From contig JASSKH010000038.1 of the NCBI GenBank assembly GCA_031763025.1, positions 3,389,001-3,453,000 on the forward strand: DNA of 64,000 bases, written 5' to 3'. Below the pieces are notes generated by a model. The model made no database searches and was not told where the DNA came from. It was given only the letters and a program-made list of their open reading frames with translations. Positions 1 through 11,350 of this stretch are shown here, piece by piece; within the stretch, counting starts at the first letter, position 1, and every line of letters begins with the position of its first letter. Source of the stretch: Macrocystis pyrifera (taxonomy: Eukaryota > Sar > Phaeophyceae > Laminariales > Laminariaceae). The translations under genes were made by a program, and so were the position numbers.

Positions 1-51
1 AATCACACGGCAGCAGAAGTCAAAGTGAAACTTGTTGCAACAGCGGTGCAA
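1..51 (+). CDS. 3' end of the first exon, copy A (partial)
   Basis: Seventeen codons run in phase 0 to a strong GTAAGT donor at 52-57. They match the last seventeen codons of the 212-codon first exon of copy B (33,508-34,143) with two or three substitutions. The start of the exon lies before the window. No domain was recognised. Confidence 0.6.
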
Positions 52-465
52 GTAAGTACTAGTCTAACCCATCCGACCATCCATGGTCTCCTTCACATTC
101 AGATTGCGTTTCATCACCATCACAGCAACCGGCAACACGCACCCGAGGGAGCCTCTTCGGTCCTCACCTAATTACTTTTATTTCACCCTACCTACGGCTA
201 TCCTTGCCTCGATTTTCGCTTCCCGCGGGAGGGAGGGGTGTGTCTCTCCCCCGTACATAGCACACGTTCGAGGGCAAACCCTGGTTCGTCGTGGTGATGG
301 ATGGGCTCTCCTTTACTCCTGCCCTCTCCCTCCATCTCGTCGTCTTCCTCGCGTCGCCAGTTGTCTCTCATGTTCCAAGATCTACGCACAAGTGAAAGTC
401 CGCTGAGACCATTTTTTTTTGTTTTCGGTCGGTGTGCGTATTACTGTACCCAGGTATGTATGTAT

Positions 466-815
466 GCATGCTTGTGCAGGACTTCTTATCTATTTTTCGA
501 ATTGTTTTTTAGATCGCAGGCATGCATCATGCGTGCGCGGTGTGACCGTCCGACTGCATTTTCACCATCATCAACAGCAGCAGCAGCAGTCCCCTCGCCT
601 TGGTGCCTCTTTTTCCGCCAAGGGTGTGTGTGTACCCCCCGCATGCTTGTGCAGGACTTCTTATCGATTTTTCGAATTGTTTTTTAGATCGCAGGCATGC
701 ATCATGCGTGCGCGGTGTGACCGTCCGACTGCACTTTCACCATCATCAACAGCAGCAGCAGCAGTCCCCTCGCCTTGGTGCCTCTTTTTCCGCCAAGGGT
801 GTGTGTGTACCCCCC
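466..815. repeat. 175-bp tandem duplication, only in copy A
   Basis: Positions 466-640 are repeated almost exactly at 641-815. Each unit contains a short CAG run and a CT-rich tract. Copy B has a single unit starting near 34,557, with the CAG run expanded to eight triplets. The duplication therefore arose in A, or was lost in B, after the 34-kb duplication. Confidence 0.93.
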
Positions 816-1713
816 GCACATTCGAGGGCAGCCCCTCGTTCGTTGTGATGAGGTGATGGAGGATGCCCCTTTTCACTCCTCCCGCACTTTGCTCTTCCTC
901 CTCTGCTACTCCCCCCTTATTAGTCCGGAAACAAAACCAACGCTGACGACAAATGACCGCATGAACACCCTGCTTCTTCGCTATCAATATTAAATACTAC
1001 TACTACTGTGGATTGATGCAATGGAAGTAATCCTAAAGGCTGTCGCAACAGTATACTGTAGTAGTATTAATAGCAAATGTTTAACCCACCGGTATCATTA
1101 GTAATGATTACAGCATGCCAACCGGCCGAGACATGCACATACATGTACCCTATAACCTGGGATGTATGTACGTGGTATAACAATAATGTGCATTACTACA
1201 GTACTTGTAAGCATGCATGTGTCTCTTGCCTTGAGCAATTTCGCACTCAAAGACAAATTCGATGGCGCATCGCCCTCGGGCGGCAACCAGAAACAGCAGC
1301 AACAGAAACAGCAACGGGAGGAGTACGAGCCGCAGCCGCAGCAGAAGTCTTCGCAGGTGAAGACAACGCAACTCCAGAAAAGCAACAACAGTCAGTTTGA
1401 AAGTAACAGCAGAAGCAGCAGCACATACGAACAATATATCCATCGTTCGGATGCAGAGAGCAAGCATATTCGGTTGACACATGTTACACTCTGTCCGTAA
1501 AAGTAAGAGATTGTTTAGTCATTAATATAAACTTTAAAACGTTTATTATTTTTCCGGACACAGGGAGGGTGGCATTACCAACCAGAAACCAGAACATAAT
1601 ATAATATTTACGTGAATCTCCCTCGAATAAACCAACCAACCAATACCAAAATGGATGGCATATCGCCGGCAGGCGGCAATATAGGCAATATTCACTACCA
1701 CACCACCCCACAG
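816..1713. other. Non-coding stretch, presumed intron
   Basis: AT-rich and CAG-rich sequence without a convincing exon. A Gln-rich open frame at 1,162-1,500 is interrupted by TAG in copy B, so it is not scored as a gene. At about 1,100 this copy lacks the 107-bp element that is present at 35,025-35,131. Confidence 0.5.
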
Positions 1714-1815
1714 AGGTACGGGGGCAATGGGGGATGGGGGGTCACTTTTCCGTTCAGGTCGTCACCCATTGCATTATGCAGAGGGGGTAGGTTGGATATC
1801 AAACTCCCTACGGAG
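1714..1815 (+). CDS. Predicted internal exon (5' region), copy A
   Basis: A CCACAG acceptor at 1,708-1,713 is followed by 34 open codons in phase 0 and a GAG|GTACGC donor at 1,816. Exon 1 also ends in phase 0, so the two join cleanly. The Gly-rich start and short basic stretch are not a recognised domain. The copy at 35,752-35,853 in B is identical. It is predicted from splice sites and phase only. Confidence 0.35.
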
Positions 1816-2091
1816 GTACGCCTCAAGCCAGTTTCAAACTCCAAAATTGTTGCACCTTCTGGTAGTCTGGTGGACACCATTGATGAGACCGACAACACGG
1901 ACCGGTATGGGCACCAGCATGGGGGCAACCGCAAACAGTAGTATATGCTGCGCCCCATCACAGAGTGGACCGAACGAGTCTACAGCCCCGACCCCACCGG
2001 CACCTGCTGCTGCCGCGCCTCGAGGGACGATCACGTCGTTTTTCTTCGGATCCGATACCCCAGGCACAATACTGCGAGATGTATTCTGTAG

Positions 2092-2254
2092 CGGTATTTA
2101 CCACGCCCAGTACTTGCGTCACTCGGAGCTCTGGCAGCATCGCCCAACGCGCCAGCGAAAGAACAGGCCCGAGGCCCCGTCCGCAGCACTTTTCTGATTG
2201 CTACACGCAGTCTCTACTCCACGACTTCCACCAGCGGCGAGGCCATACTCTCCG
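2092..2254 (+). CDS. Predicted internal exon (5' region), copy A
   Basis: A TTCTGTAG acceptor is followed by 54 open codons plus one base, ending at a CCG|GTGAGA donor (phase 0 to 1). The peptide is rich in Ala, Pro, Ser and Thr. The next exon starts with the two bases needed to complete the codon. Copy B (36,130-36,292) has three substitutions, one of them synonymous. Not a recognised domain. Confidence 0.35.
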
Positions 2255-2265
2255 GTGAGAGGCAA

Positions 2266-2293
2266 CAGTGCCAGTGCCAGTGCCAGTGCCAGT
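2266..2293. repeat. CAGTGC hexanucleotide microsatellite
   Basis: About four and a half CAGTGC units lie in the short intron between the predicted exons at 2,092-2,254 and 2,341-2,390. In copy B the run has shrunk and decayed. Confidence 0.85.
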
Positions 2294-2340
2294 AAGACAC
2301 AATCAATCGATCACGGGAAAGCCCCCTACAGTAGTAGTAG

Positions 2341-2390
2341 AGCTTCACGGAGCCTCCGAAGAAGAAGGGCCTCAAGACACTGTACGATTT
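2341..2390 (+). CDS. Predicted small internal exon, copy A
   Basis: A 50-nt exon between a TAGTAG acceptor and a GTAAGG donor. Its first two bases complete the split codon left by the previous exon, and it ends in phase 0, which fits the phase-0 exon at 9,809. The peptide is acidic, with three consecutive Glu. It is identical in copy B (36,373-36,422). Confidence 0.35.
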
Positions 2391-4674
2391 GTAAGGACCG
2401 TTTAATCATTAATCAGTAACAGGAACATCAAAGCGCTATGTGTGTGTGTCCGGACGAAGGGGGGGGGTTGGTGGTACACCAACAATAACATTAATTCCGC
2501 GAGTCTCAGCCGGTCGCCCCGGTGGTCTGTGTGATACCCTCGAATGCTGCCATTAATATTGATTATTGATCTTGTTCATTTCGTGAGAGTGCGGATCCCA
2601 CCGTCTGGTGACATTGTTGAATTTGCTGCCGAAGTATGGAGGAATTGACTGCTGAGAGCGCGTAGCGTGGGTCGGCGCAATTCGACCCGAGCCGACAAGG
2701 GCAAAAATAAGAAGGGCTTGAGTCTGATCACGATAAAAATTAGGGCACCTACGGTAGTGTGTACGTATGTGTGCTCTTCACATCAAACCTTTCTTTCTAC
2801 CCTTTCTTTCTACGTATTGTGGTAGATACCCGTCGACATTCAGCACACCAAGTAATAAGTGACCGTGCCGATTCTTCATCCTGTTCATTAATGGAATAAT
2901 ATCAGAACGAAAGAAGCTCTGTGGCCACAAAACCACGACACAAAGAGAAATTCACTGCATTGCAATGCAACAAGGAGGGTACGAGTAGGCAACGCGAAGT
3001 GCCATCTGATCGAGCTGGATTCGAAAAGCACAACATACAACATACACACGACAACAATCCAGACATCCAGACACGTTGAGAGAGAAAAAAACAAAAGACA
3101 GCAATATGAGGAAAACTTCAAACCAATGAAGAAGAAACCAAGGTCGTGCCCCCCCTGAGGGGAAAACAGACAATTCAAAACAAAACAATGAAACAAAACC
3201 AAATCAACAGAAAACACCGCCAGGAGAGGATCACCACCCTCGAAGACAAACATGCAAGACTGCTTGCTTTCATACGAGTAAGAAGAAGAAGAAAAAGGAC
3301 GGAATAAAATAAGGGGGGCAGGGAAACCAAGGCAACAATTAAGCATCTCCGAGGCAACCGCAGCAGTCTGTGGTACGAGTACAGCATAATAAACACATTA
3401 CGAATACCTGCTACTTATACTCGGTCTGGTACGTAAACTTGTTACCCTGTCCACCGTCTCCTTCCTGCTTCAATCAACCGTGGTTTCCCTACCCCCCCCC
3501 CCCCCGTCCTCCCCATTCCCTTGGACGCGCCTGCTGTGACCCCGGATCTGAGTTACCACTACTACTGTATTAATATACACCAGGTAGGAGGTAGGAAGGA
3601 GGAAAAAAGGGCGAAGATAATGAATGGTAATGGAAAAAATAACTGTGAATCTCTCTATCGAATCAGTCAACCAACGACTGCGAAAATTGATAGCGCATGG
3701 CCAGCTGCATGCGGGGTAAATACCGCCGTGTGACACGTCTGGTCAAATCACACACACACCCTCGGAGTGGTTTCTAATTTCCACGCTGATTTCCTGGATA
3801 ACGGGAAGGAAGGGTACAAACTCTCAACGCCGAGGGATGCATGTATGTCTCTATATCGTCCCACCTCCCATCCTCGCCATGAACGATCTCGACGATGTAG
3901 TCCCACCACCCAACTCCCAACCCCGCCATTTTCGTTGTGTGTGCCGCACTATTATGATAATATTAATAGTAGTATAATAGTTACGGAGAAACTCGCCTCT
4001 TCAAATCAAATCGTCCCAGGAGGGTGGGTGTTATATCTTGCGTACTATGCATACGCTACACGGCCGCATACCTCACTCGAGTAAGATACCTGGTAGCTAT
4101 TAGCTAGTAATAGTACTGCTGCTGTAGAGTAGTAGGCTTTATACTATTAATATATACCAGGCAGGAATGAACGCGTTCCGACGGATGATGTTTTTCACCA
4201 CACCAGGCTGCGTCAACAACCATTTAACAATTCATCGAGGTGTTGCACGTTTTCTGAATCATATTTCACCCGCGTATACATATACGTATTATACGGCACG
4301 GACGCTGGTTGTGCTGGCTGGATGTCGACGGGCAGAAAGCAAAGACGGTTCAATGTGAAGAACACACACGCATTGCAAATATATAGCAGTGCAGAGAGTG
4401 AAAGTCTATTTGATATTGGTATTGGTATTGGTATTGTAGGCGCCTGGCCCAAGAGTGTTGGTATATATTAATAGCAAGGCCAGAAACAAGAAATAAGAAA
4501 TAAGCGGCATGATCGTGGTGTGCTGGGCCCCCGGATTAGACCCTAGCCTTTGAGGCATGTCTGAAAAAATGCCAGAACTACTGTTTCTGAAACAGGCGTG
4601 CCTGAACTACTGTTTTCGTGTCTATCTTGCCTATATTTTGCCAGGCACGCGTCAGGCACGCTTTCAGCCATTTA
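2391..4674. other. Long presumed intron or intergenic stretch
   Basis: No gene is supported. It holds AT-rich sequence, C runs near 3,490, purine-rich stretches at 3,070-3,310 and several TACCAGGTA-like motifs (for example 4,089). Open frames here are short and broken between the two copies. Confidence 0.5.
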
Positions 4675-6180
4675 GACCAACTATTATGGGAAATTATTTC
4701 TGAGCTCTCAGAACTGGGATTTTAGGCTGAATATACGCGTTTTACTTGGCGGGAAAGCCAGAAACGCCGATAGACTCCTCAAAATGCTCCCGTAGTTTTT
4801 TGCGAGCTTTCAGGAACAATTTCCCGTTTCTCCAGAGTCCTAATTTGAATTTTGGAGCAGCCAATCACTTTTCTCTAGAGGATCAGAAATAAGGCTGTTG
4901 GTCAGAACTGGGGCCAGAAATAGTGGATCTTCGAGGATTTTTGGTGAAAAATCACGATGTCCTCAGAACTGGAAATATGGACGAACAGTCCTACGACGAC
5001 TCTGGAGAAAAGAAAAGTGCTCGAGAAAGCTCTCGGAAAACTAAGGGGAGCATCCTGAGGAGTCTACCGGTGTTTTTAACAGTTCCGTTGAGTAAATCGC
5101 GGGTTTTCGGCAAAAAAAGCCAGTTCTGAGACCCCCTCAAAAATTTCCCATAGTAGTTGGTCTTAAGGCATAAAAACGTAATGCCGTTAGTCTGGAACTC
5201 CCATAATCAGGGGAAAGGGGATACATTTTTTGTAGGGTCCCCGCAGCCCGTAGCCACCACACAGCGCTTGTTCGCAAAGATGTTGGGAGACACATCAAGC
5301 AAGGCAAAACTTGCGCTGTCAAGGGAATAGGACCGAGTGTTCCACACTAAAACCTAGTAGTTGGGTGTCAGTCGAGGCTTGTCAAGGCAAAAGGCTGCTG
5401 TCTGTCAAGGGGTGAAAATGCTGTCTCCCGACATATTTGCTTGTTCGTGCTCACAGCCCCCCCTTGAGCAACGTAGATTTCTCTATGGCGTTGGCTGTAT
5501 ACTACAAGTTGTGTCGTCATAATATATATATATAGTGTAACTACGTAACGACGCATTATTATGTCATCTACGTTATGACAACCCAGCCAAGTACCCTCGT
5601 ACGTGCGTTTACATGCATTCTTTCAGGCATTTTACCGCTTGCAAACAAACTATTTGATTTCTGTATGGGATTTTTCCTTACGGCTGTGATTAGGTTTCAG
5701 GCATTTTTTCAGGACTTTACCACTTGCAAACCAAACTACTTGAACTTAGTCTAAGATTGGCGTCGGGCGCTGAACGAGTTTCAGGCATTTTCCAGGCATT
5801 TTGCCCATTAACACAAAACCACTTGAAGTTAGTATTGGGTTTGTCTTGATCCGCCGAAAAGTTTTCGGGCACGTCTCAGGCATTTTTTAAGGCAAATGCC
5901 TTAAATAGATAGGCACGTAAAAGACGAATGGTCACATATGCCTATCTTTTTGCCTATCTCTATTTTTTCACACAAAACTGCTCGAAATTAGTATAGGGTT
6001 CGTCTTGGGGCGCCGACAAGGTTTCAGGCGCGTCTCAGGCATTTTTAAAAGCAGATGCCTTACTAAATATATAGGCACGTTTAAGTTAAGGCACGTCAGC
6101 CATATGCCTATCTTTTTGTGAATCACATTTGTTTCGCCTGCGGCGTGCCTATCTCCGTATGCCTGAAAGCCGGCCTACCC
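4500..6180. repeat. Degenerate repeat block with AGGCATTT motifs
   Basis: The block contains at least nine CAGGCATTTT or AGGCACG motifs. Between about 5,600 and 6,080 there is a degenerate tandem array of roughly 100-120-bp units, each with a Gln/Lys-poor AT-rich core followed by a TCAGGCATTTT motif. A 488-bp foldback element is nested inside at 4,675-5,162. The copy in B is at about 38,515-40,200. No coding potential was found. It is probably a decayed mobile element or satellite. Confidence 0.7.
4675..5162. mobile_element. Foldback MITE with TTA target duplication (Harbinger-like), copy A
   Basis: The 488-bp element starts GACCAACTATTATGGG and ends with its inverted complement, flanked by TTA on both sides (4,672-4,674 and 5,163-5,165). 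The inverted homology continues inward: around 4,766 and 5,073 for the segment with GACTCCTC, and 4,828 and 4,999 for CTCCAGAGTC, so most of the element would fold into a hairpin. A TTA duplication and no transposase fit a non-autonomous PIF/Harbinger element. The family assignment is inferred. Confidence 0.8.
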
Positions 6181-7233
6181 CGGAGGCCGATATTCGATAT
6201 GTGTGTGTTCTTCACATTAATCCGCTACATTTCTACCCGTCGACATCCAGCCAGCACACCCAGTGTCCGGGACGATTCTTCAATGATATGTAGAGAGAAG
6301 AGAGATACAAGTCATGTGGTTACTAAACTACGCCACCGAGATACCATCGGTACGTATTGTTATGCAGCAAGCAGAGTTGACAATGCAATGCCATGCCATC
6401 TTACTGGATACGACAGGCATGAGATACCCATTGTTTGAAAGAAGGGAAAAAAAAACACATCAAAGAAAAGAAAAAACTGTCATTCCCCCACCCAGGGGAT
6501 GTACCAGCATAGATATATGCCGTTCGTGAGACTTGCTGCATAACAAATCCTTGACAGCTAGACCTACTCCGTACAGCCTTGCCTGGCAGCTGTTTTTTCC
6601 TGACCTAAACAAAAAAATGCGATAGTCTGCCGCAAGGAACGTCGTGGTGCCCGACCTCGGAGTTTCCTGGAAGCCAATGAGTCACAGCCGGGTTGCTGGC
6701 CCTTCGCCAGTACACGCTTGTAATGTCCGTACCCGTTGTTCCCCTTTACAGTCAGGGTGCGCACATTTTAGGTCGCCACCGTCACAAGAACCTCCTTCCG
6801 TCTCTGACCAGCCTCAAGCGCTGCTTTCTTTGCCAGCCGACGTGAGGCTCGTCCCCGCCTCATTTTAATCTTCATTTGTTTCATATTCTCTCTCTGTGAC
6901 GAAAGTGGCTCTCCGCTTCGTAGCCCGGTTCGCGCCTTGGTTTCCGTCGACTGGGTGCAGCCGTACCAGCCAACGCCGACACTCCCACCCGTCCTTTCGT
7001 GCATGGGTGTGGCCGGCCTCCACACCATGTAGCGCTCTCTAGGGTGGTTATGTACCCGCCCCACCTCAGGGATTAACTCCTTGGCGTCGGGGTTAAGAAG
7101 AAAAAACATCCCCACCACCCCATGCGGTTTTTGAAGTGGGCATGCCACTGGTCAGACCGCGCAAGGTTTCCTCCCTATCGAGCCCGAGGCTTGATGCCCG
7201 TGTGACTGTGGAGGCAGTGCACAAAAACCCAAC

Positions 7234-7527
7234 CGCGGTAAAGGTCTTCATGGCTAGCGTGACACCGAGGGTCCGCACCTCCACCGCCGAAACGGAGCCG
7301 AAGGCGCCCTGTCCCAGCTGCCTGGTTGCCACCATCCAGGTTATCTCCTTCTCTGCCGGATTTAACATGTGCCCCACCATGAACTCAGCGCCCGTGCCGT
7401 CCGTGCCGCTCGGGGGTCGCGCGCGCTCTACGGAGGCGTTGAACATCTCCCCCGTGTCCATTTCTCCACTTTTGGTGTACATGCTGTTGGGTGGCAGGGG
7501 AGGCCTTGCCTCTACAGCACCCACTAC
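7234..7527 (-). pseudogene. Inverted decoy copy of the kinase glycine-loop exon, copy A
   Basis: On the minus strand this repeats the glycine-loop exon found at 13,814-14,128. It keeps the GQGAFGSV loop and an AMK that corresponds to the ATP-binding lysine, ending at the same ACCGCG exon boundary. The following donor is degraded (GTTGGG instead of GTGAGA). It is the left arm of a palindrome whose right arm is 7,540-7,832, with a 12-nt spacer. The arms are about 80-85% identical to each other and less alike to the true exon. No other kinase exons lie on this strand. Confidence 0.85.
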
Positions 7528-7539
7528 CACCTCCCTGTG

Positions 7540-7832
7540 GCAGTGGCTGCTGTGGAGGCAAGGCCTCTTCCGCCGCCCAATGGCATGTACCTCAAATTGG
7601 AGAAATGGACACGACGTGAGATGTTCAACGCCTCCGTGGGGCGCGCGCGACTTTCAAACGGCACGGAAGGCTCGAACCCTGAGTTCATGGCGGGGCGAAT
7701 GCTGAATCCGACGGAGAAGGAGGAAAACTGGGTCGTGGAAACCAGGCAGCTGGGACAGGGCGCCTTTGGCTCCGTTTCGGCGGTGGAGGTGCCGACCCTC
7801 GCGTCATGGTAGCCATGGAGACGGTTACCGCG
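7540..7832 (+). pseudogene. Plus-strand decoy copy of the kinase glycine-loop exon, copy A
   Basis: This second extra copy of the exon at 13,814 carries GQGAFGSV but has a one-base deletion just before the ATP-lysine region. The deletion brings a TAG into frame at about 7,810, and the codon for the catalytic lysine now reads as glutamate. The donor GTGAGA is intact, and similarity to the true gene continues about 90 bp into the following intron. If spliced in it would truncate the protein. It is the right arm of the palindrome with 7,234-7,527. Confidence 0.85.
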
Positions 7833-8043
7833 GTGAGATTCTTGTTTTCGTTTTTGTTTTAGGGTACTCTTTCTACCATTGGCGTCAGTTTTTTTTGTAG
7901 GCTATTATAGCTGTGAGTCGGACTGAAATATGTCAGTTTTTTTCAGTTTCTCTTCTGGCACGGCAGTTTTTTCTTTCTCTTTTCTCTCGCGATTTGTTTT
8001 CTTGTTGCTTTTATTGGTGTATTTTGGTTTCTCTCTTTCATAG

Positions 8044-8115
8044 GTAGGATCTGTAAGGTGCTTGCAATGGGGACACGGGAGCAGTAGTATCCCCGGCCAG
8101 TTGCCTAGTGAACAG
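8044..8115 (+). CDS. Possible small exon
   Basis: An excellent acceptor (CTCTCTTTCATAG) and a good donor (CAG|GTAGGT) bracket 24 open codons in phase 0 on both sides. The sequence is identical in copy B (42,070-42,141). It lies just downstream of the glycine-loop decoys but does not resemble the exon that follows the true glycine-loop exon. It is supported by splice signals only. Confidence 0.3.
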
Positions 8116-9808
8116 GTAGGTAAACATGACAAAATGTGCCTGAAAAAGAAGGAGTAACAAAACTTATCAGATACGTGCGTAAACGCTTTTTTTCCTAATA
8201 AATGCGGCGAAAGGAGAAAAAAGAAAAGAAAAATATCAATTGCCGTGTATACGTGATGCGAAAAAGACTCACTGAAGAAATGAAAACTGTTTTTTCCTGC
8301 GACTAAAAACAAACCTTCCCGGTATCGCTTTGCTCTCCTGCGGCGAAATAGACCCAAGTTGATTTTTTTCGCCTTACGTACGGTGGAAAATAGGCAGAAC
8401 CGAGCCCTCCACCTCGCGGTCGGTGCGCTACGCCCAATTATGAAGAAACGGGTGCGACAGCGCAACATTCAACAATTCTGCGCCTATTTCCAGCCCTGAT
8501 CCTCGGGTAACAGAGATCTCAATAGCTTTAGATAGATGTTAACGAGCCAGTCTTAATAGTATAGGTGTAATCCAATAAATCAAGTCAGTCCGGCAATACA
8601 TTTCAACCTGTAAACGGTAAAAAAAATGGAACGGCAATAGTTCTGGCGGTGAACGTTTGGCGGAAAGCGTTCTGGCGGTAAAAACGGTAATACCAAGCCA
8701 GGTCGTCATTTTTCTCTCCCGCACTTGTTTCGTTGACCTTACTTCGGGAGAGGAGAGTACATCGATTCGTCAAGATATTATGACTACGTATTGTTGTTCT
8801 TCCCATCCGGCAGTGTGTACATAGCATGGGCTTCAACGTTGATAATTCATAAACACCCCGACAGAAGGAAAACATGGAAACGAAAAGAGCCCTATGCACT
8901 AAGACTTTTAATACCTCCCTTCTGTACCTAATTTTATCTAGTATTTTAAGATGCACCCTCTCTAAATCAGTGCCAGGTCCACTGCAACATCGAACCTTAT
9001 GAACCGTTCTAACCTACCGCTTTAACAACTCAATTCGCTACCTGCCCCCACCCCGAGAGCGACCTCCCCCTCTACCTGTCGCCCTTTTGCTATTATACGA
9101 CCTTATTTTACGACGCAACACATGATATATTATGCCTGGTATGTGTCTAATAGTATACCTTGTAGTCTAGTTTATTTGTTCGTATGTCCTCAGTCCATAA
9201 CATTATGGTACTGCTATATTTTAGGTATCCTTCGAAGAGCGCGGCGGTGGCTTCACCCCCCCCCCCCCTCCCAAGCACTCTCATGGCAACCGACTGCATA
9301 ATCACCGAACGCGTCAATAAACGTGCCGTCACCGACACAAATAACGTGGTCACTACGAGGTGCCGTTGTTGTCCAATTAACTGACTTTAATGGGCAAGTC
9401 GGCTGGCGAATTCAGCTGATAACCAACCGATCTCAGGCCACGGCATCGAAGCGAGCCAAGCCACCCCACTCAGGCCGAGCGGGCGGGGCCAACCCGGTGG
9501 GAGGCGGGGGTGTCCCGGTGGCAACGATCCTCCCTGTAAGTATGGAAACCCGAAACGTCGGATAGTTGGCACCTCCGGGAATCGACTAAATATTAGTCGG
9601 ACTACAGAAATAAGTAGTATTAATAGTCGGTGAGTTGGGTCGTGCCGATTCACAGCTCTATTAGTAATCACCAAAGCCATAACCAAACGCGTTGCCCCGT
9701 CGCGGGCTTGGAGTCGCCGGTCGCTTGCGCGGGGGCTAAAAGCGCCACCAAACGCACCACCGCCGCCGTTATCGCCTCTATCTCTATTATACTGCTCTAT
9801 GTCCATAG
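8116..9808. other. Presumed intron sequence
   Basis: No gene is supported. It is AT-rich, with a short C run near 9,257 and sequence shared closely with 42,142-43,838. Open frames on both strands are short or change between copies. Confidence 0.5.
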
Positions 9809-9919
9809 GGGGAGACTGAAGCACAGACAGCCGCCGCACAGCTGGCCGCGGCGGTCGAGGGGGTGACTATCAAGGAGGAAAACTGTGAGCAGTGGGCGAA
9901 GGCGATCCGCAGGCAACTG
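9809..9919 (+). CDS. Kinase gene N-terminal exon, helical Ala/Glu-rich, copy A
   Basis: Bracketed by a CATAG acceptor and a CTG|GTGAGA donor, with 37 codons in phase 0. The peptide is Ala/Gln/Glu-rich and likely helical. Between copies A and B two changes are synonymous and two alter residues (Thr to Ala, Gln to Leu). It is the first exon confidently attributable to the kinase gene. Confidence 0.65.
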
Positions 9920-10016
9920 GTGAGAGGATGTGTGGCGAGAGGGGCTTGCTTCCTATATTTTCGTTTTCAAAGCAAGCGTGACAGTAACTCGTGTTTTCTT
10001 ACAATGTAAATTTCAG

Positions 10017-10061
10017 CTTGCAAAGATGAGATTCGACGAAGTCCTCGATCGCGCAGCTGAC
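10017..10061 (+). CDS. Kinase gene N-terminal small exon, copy A
   Basis: An ATTTCAG acceptor is followed by 15 phase-0 codons. The donor GTTTGT is weak, and the frame closes at a TAA 27 nt further on, so the exon end is the least certain of this group. Sequence is unchanged in copy B (44,047-44,091). Confidence 0.4.
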
Positions 10062-10796
10062 GTTTGTAGTATTTTTTCTTCCCAAACATAATTGTCTTCC
10101 TGTTAATGGTGTTGTCAGAGGCCTGGTATGCCGGTAAGGTAACGGTGCAGATTGTGTGAATGTTTCACGCGTAGGACAGATCACGATCTATATATCTATC
10201 TATCTACTGCAGATGATCCTACCGTGGATCGTAGCCTGCAGTTGAGAAAACGCGCAAAATAACTCTGTGGCAGGATGCCCATGTAGATGAGGTGTGCGCG
10301 GAAGTGTGAATGAGCGCAAAATTACTCTAAAGTCCCCCTTTTGCTATCAGTAGTGCGGTACACACAAGCGCGTATTTCAGTCTAAATACAGGTAGTTTGT
10401 ACCCTAATTGGGAGTGCAGTCCTAACGGGGTTAAACTTGAAGGTGTGGTGCATCCGCGTGGTGCGTCCCTGGCAACCCACCGGCCTTTCTGCAGCCTGGG
10501 TCCGTACCGAGTACGCCTTATGTGTTCATACGTGGTGATATTTATATGCCATATACTGTGACTCTATATATGCTCGATACACACAGTATGGACATTGGTT
10601 GTTTCGGTTGTCATTCGGTAGTTGTCCAGACAGTCCACAACATGTTTTTCAATCCACTATCGATCGAATAACACTGATGTATCTCTTTGAGGGAAGTGCC
10701 TATCGTGACGACAGCTGACAACACATAAATTAGCGCGTTTTATACGATATACTTATCAAGCGTGTCTGAGCAGTTTATCGACAACGGCTGTCCTCG

Positions 10797-10978
10797 CTGA
10801 CTGATTGGTTGGTTAATTGATTGACTGGTCGAGTGGTACACTGATGGCTTGCTTGGTTGACTGATTCGTTGATTAGTTCATTGATTAGTCAATAGATCAA
10901 TCGATTGATTTTGACTGGTTGACTGAAGGTTTGATTGATTGCCTGATTGATTGCCTGATCGGTTTATTGATCGATTAT
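10797..10978. repeat. GATT/GACT tetranucleotide-type minisatellite in an intron
   Basis: A run of degenerate TGATTGAT, TGACTGGT and similar 4-mers directly precedes the acceptor of the exon at 10,984. It is present with small differences at 44,826-45,008. Confidence 0.85.
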
Positions 10979-10983
10979 ACCAG

Positions 10984-11073
10984 GATGAGGAAAGAGATGG
11001 CGTCGCTACGTGGACGAAAACGACCGGCGAGGGGCTCAGGCTACGAGCTCAAGCCGAAGTGGAAGAGCAAGAG
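10984..11073 (+). CDS. Kinase gene N-terminal exon, charged, copy A
   Basis: An ATACCAG acceptor and GAG|GTAGGT donor bracket 30 codons in phase 0. The peptide is highly charged and ends Glu-Glu-Gln-Glu. A second frame is also open here, but phase 0 fits the neighbours. Copy B has one replacement (Thr to Ala) and one synonymous change. Confidence 0.55.
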
Positions 11074-11350
11074 GTAGGTGACCATGAGGGAGGTATTGTT
11101 CGCTTCAGTACTTACGGTTAGAGTTACTGTAGTCCAATGTCGGTATAGGATGATCGTCCTACCCGCGCGTTCTGCTCTTTAAATTGCCGCGTCGCTCTGA
11201 CTCTGACAAACGCTCCCAATACGCGTGGCACAGGAGGATTATGATCTGTACCTAGAGCAGATAAGCTTCTGAAATCATTGAAAGAGAGACCAGTAACAAA
11301 GGTGCTCTTTTCGACCCCGCCGCGTTGCCGCTCGTGGACAGTTGGTTCAG

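Noticed and set aside
1162-1500. Gln-rich plus-strand frame as a gene
   Set aside because: It has TAG in copy B in the Gln run, and splice sites are weak and not conserved (the donor after CTTCGCAG is lost in B).
7905-8468. 187-codon minus-strand frame
   Set aside because: AT-rich and Ser/Lys/Phe-rich, truncated in copy B, and it overlaps the plus-strand candidate exon at 8,044. No domain.
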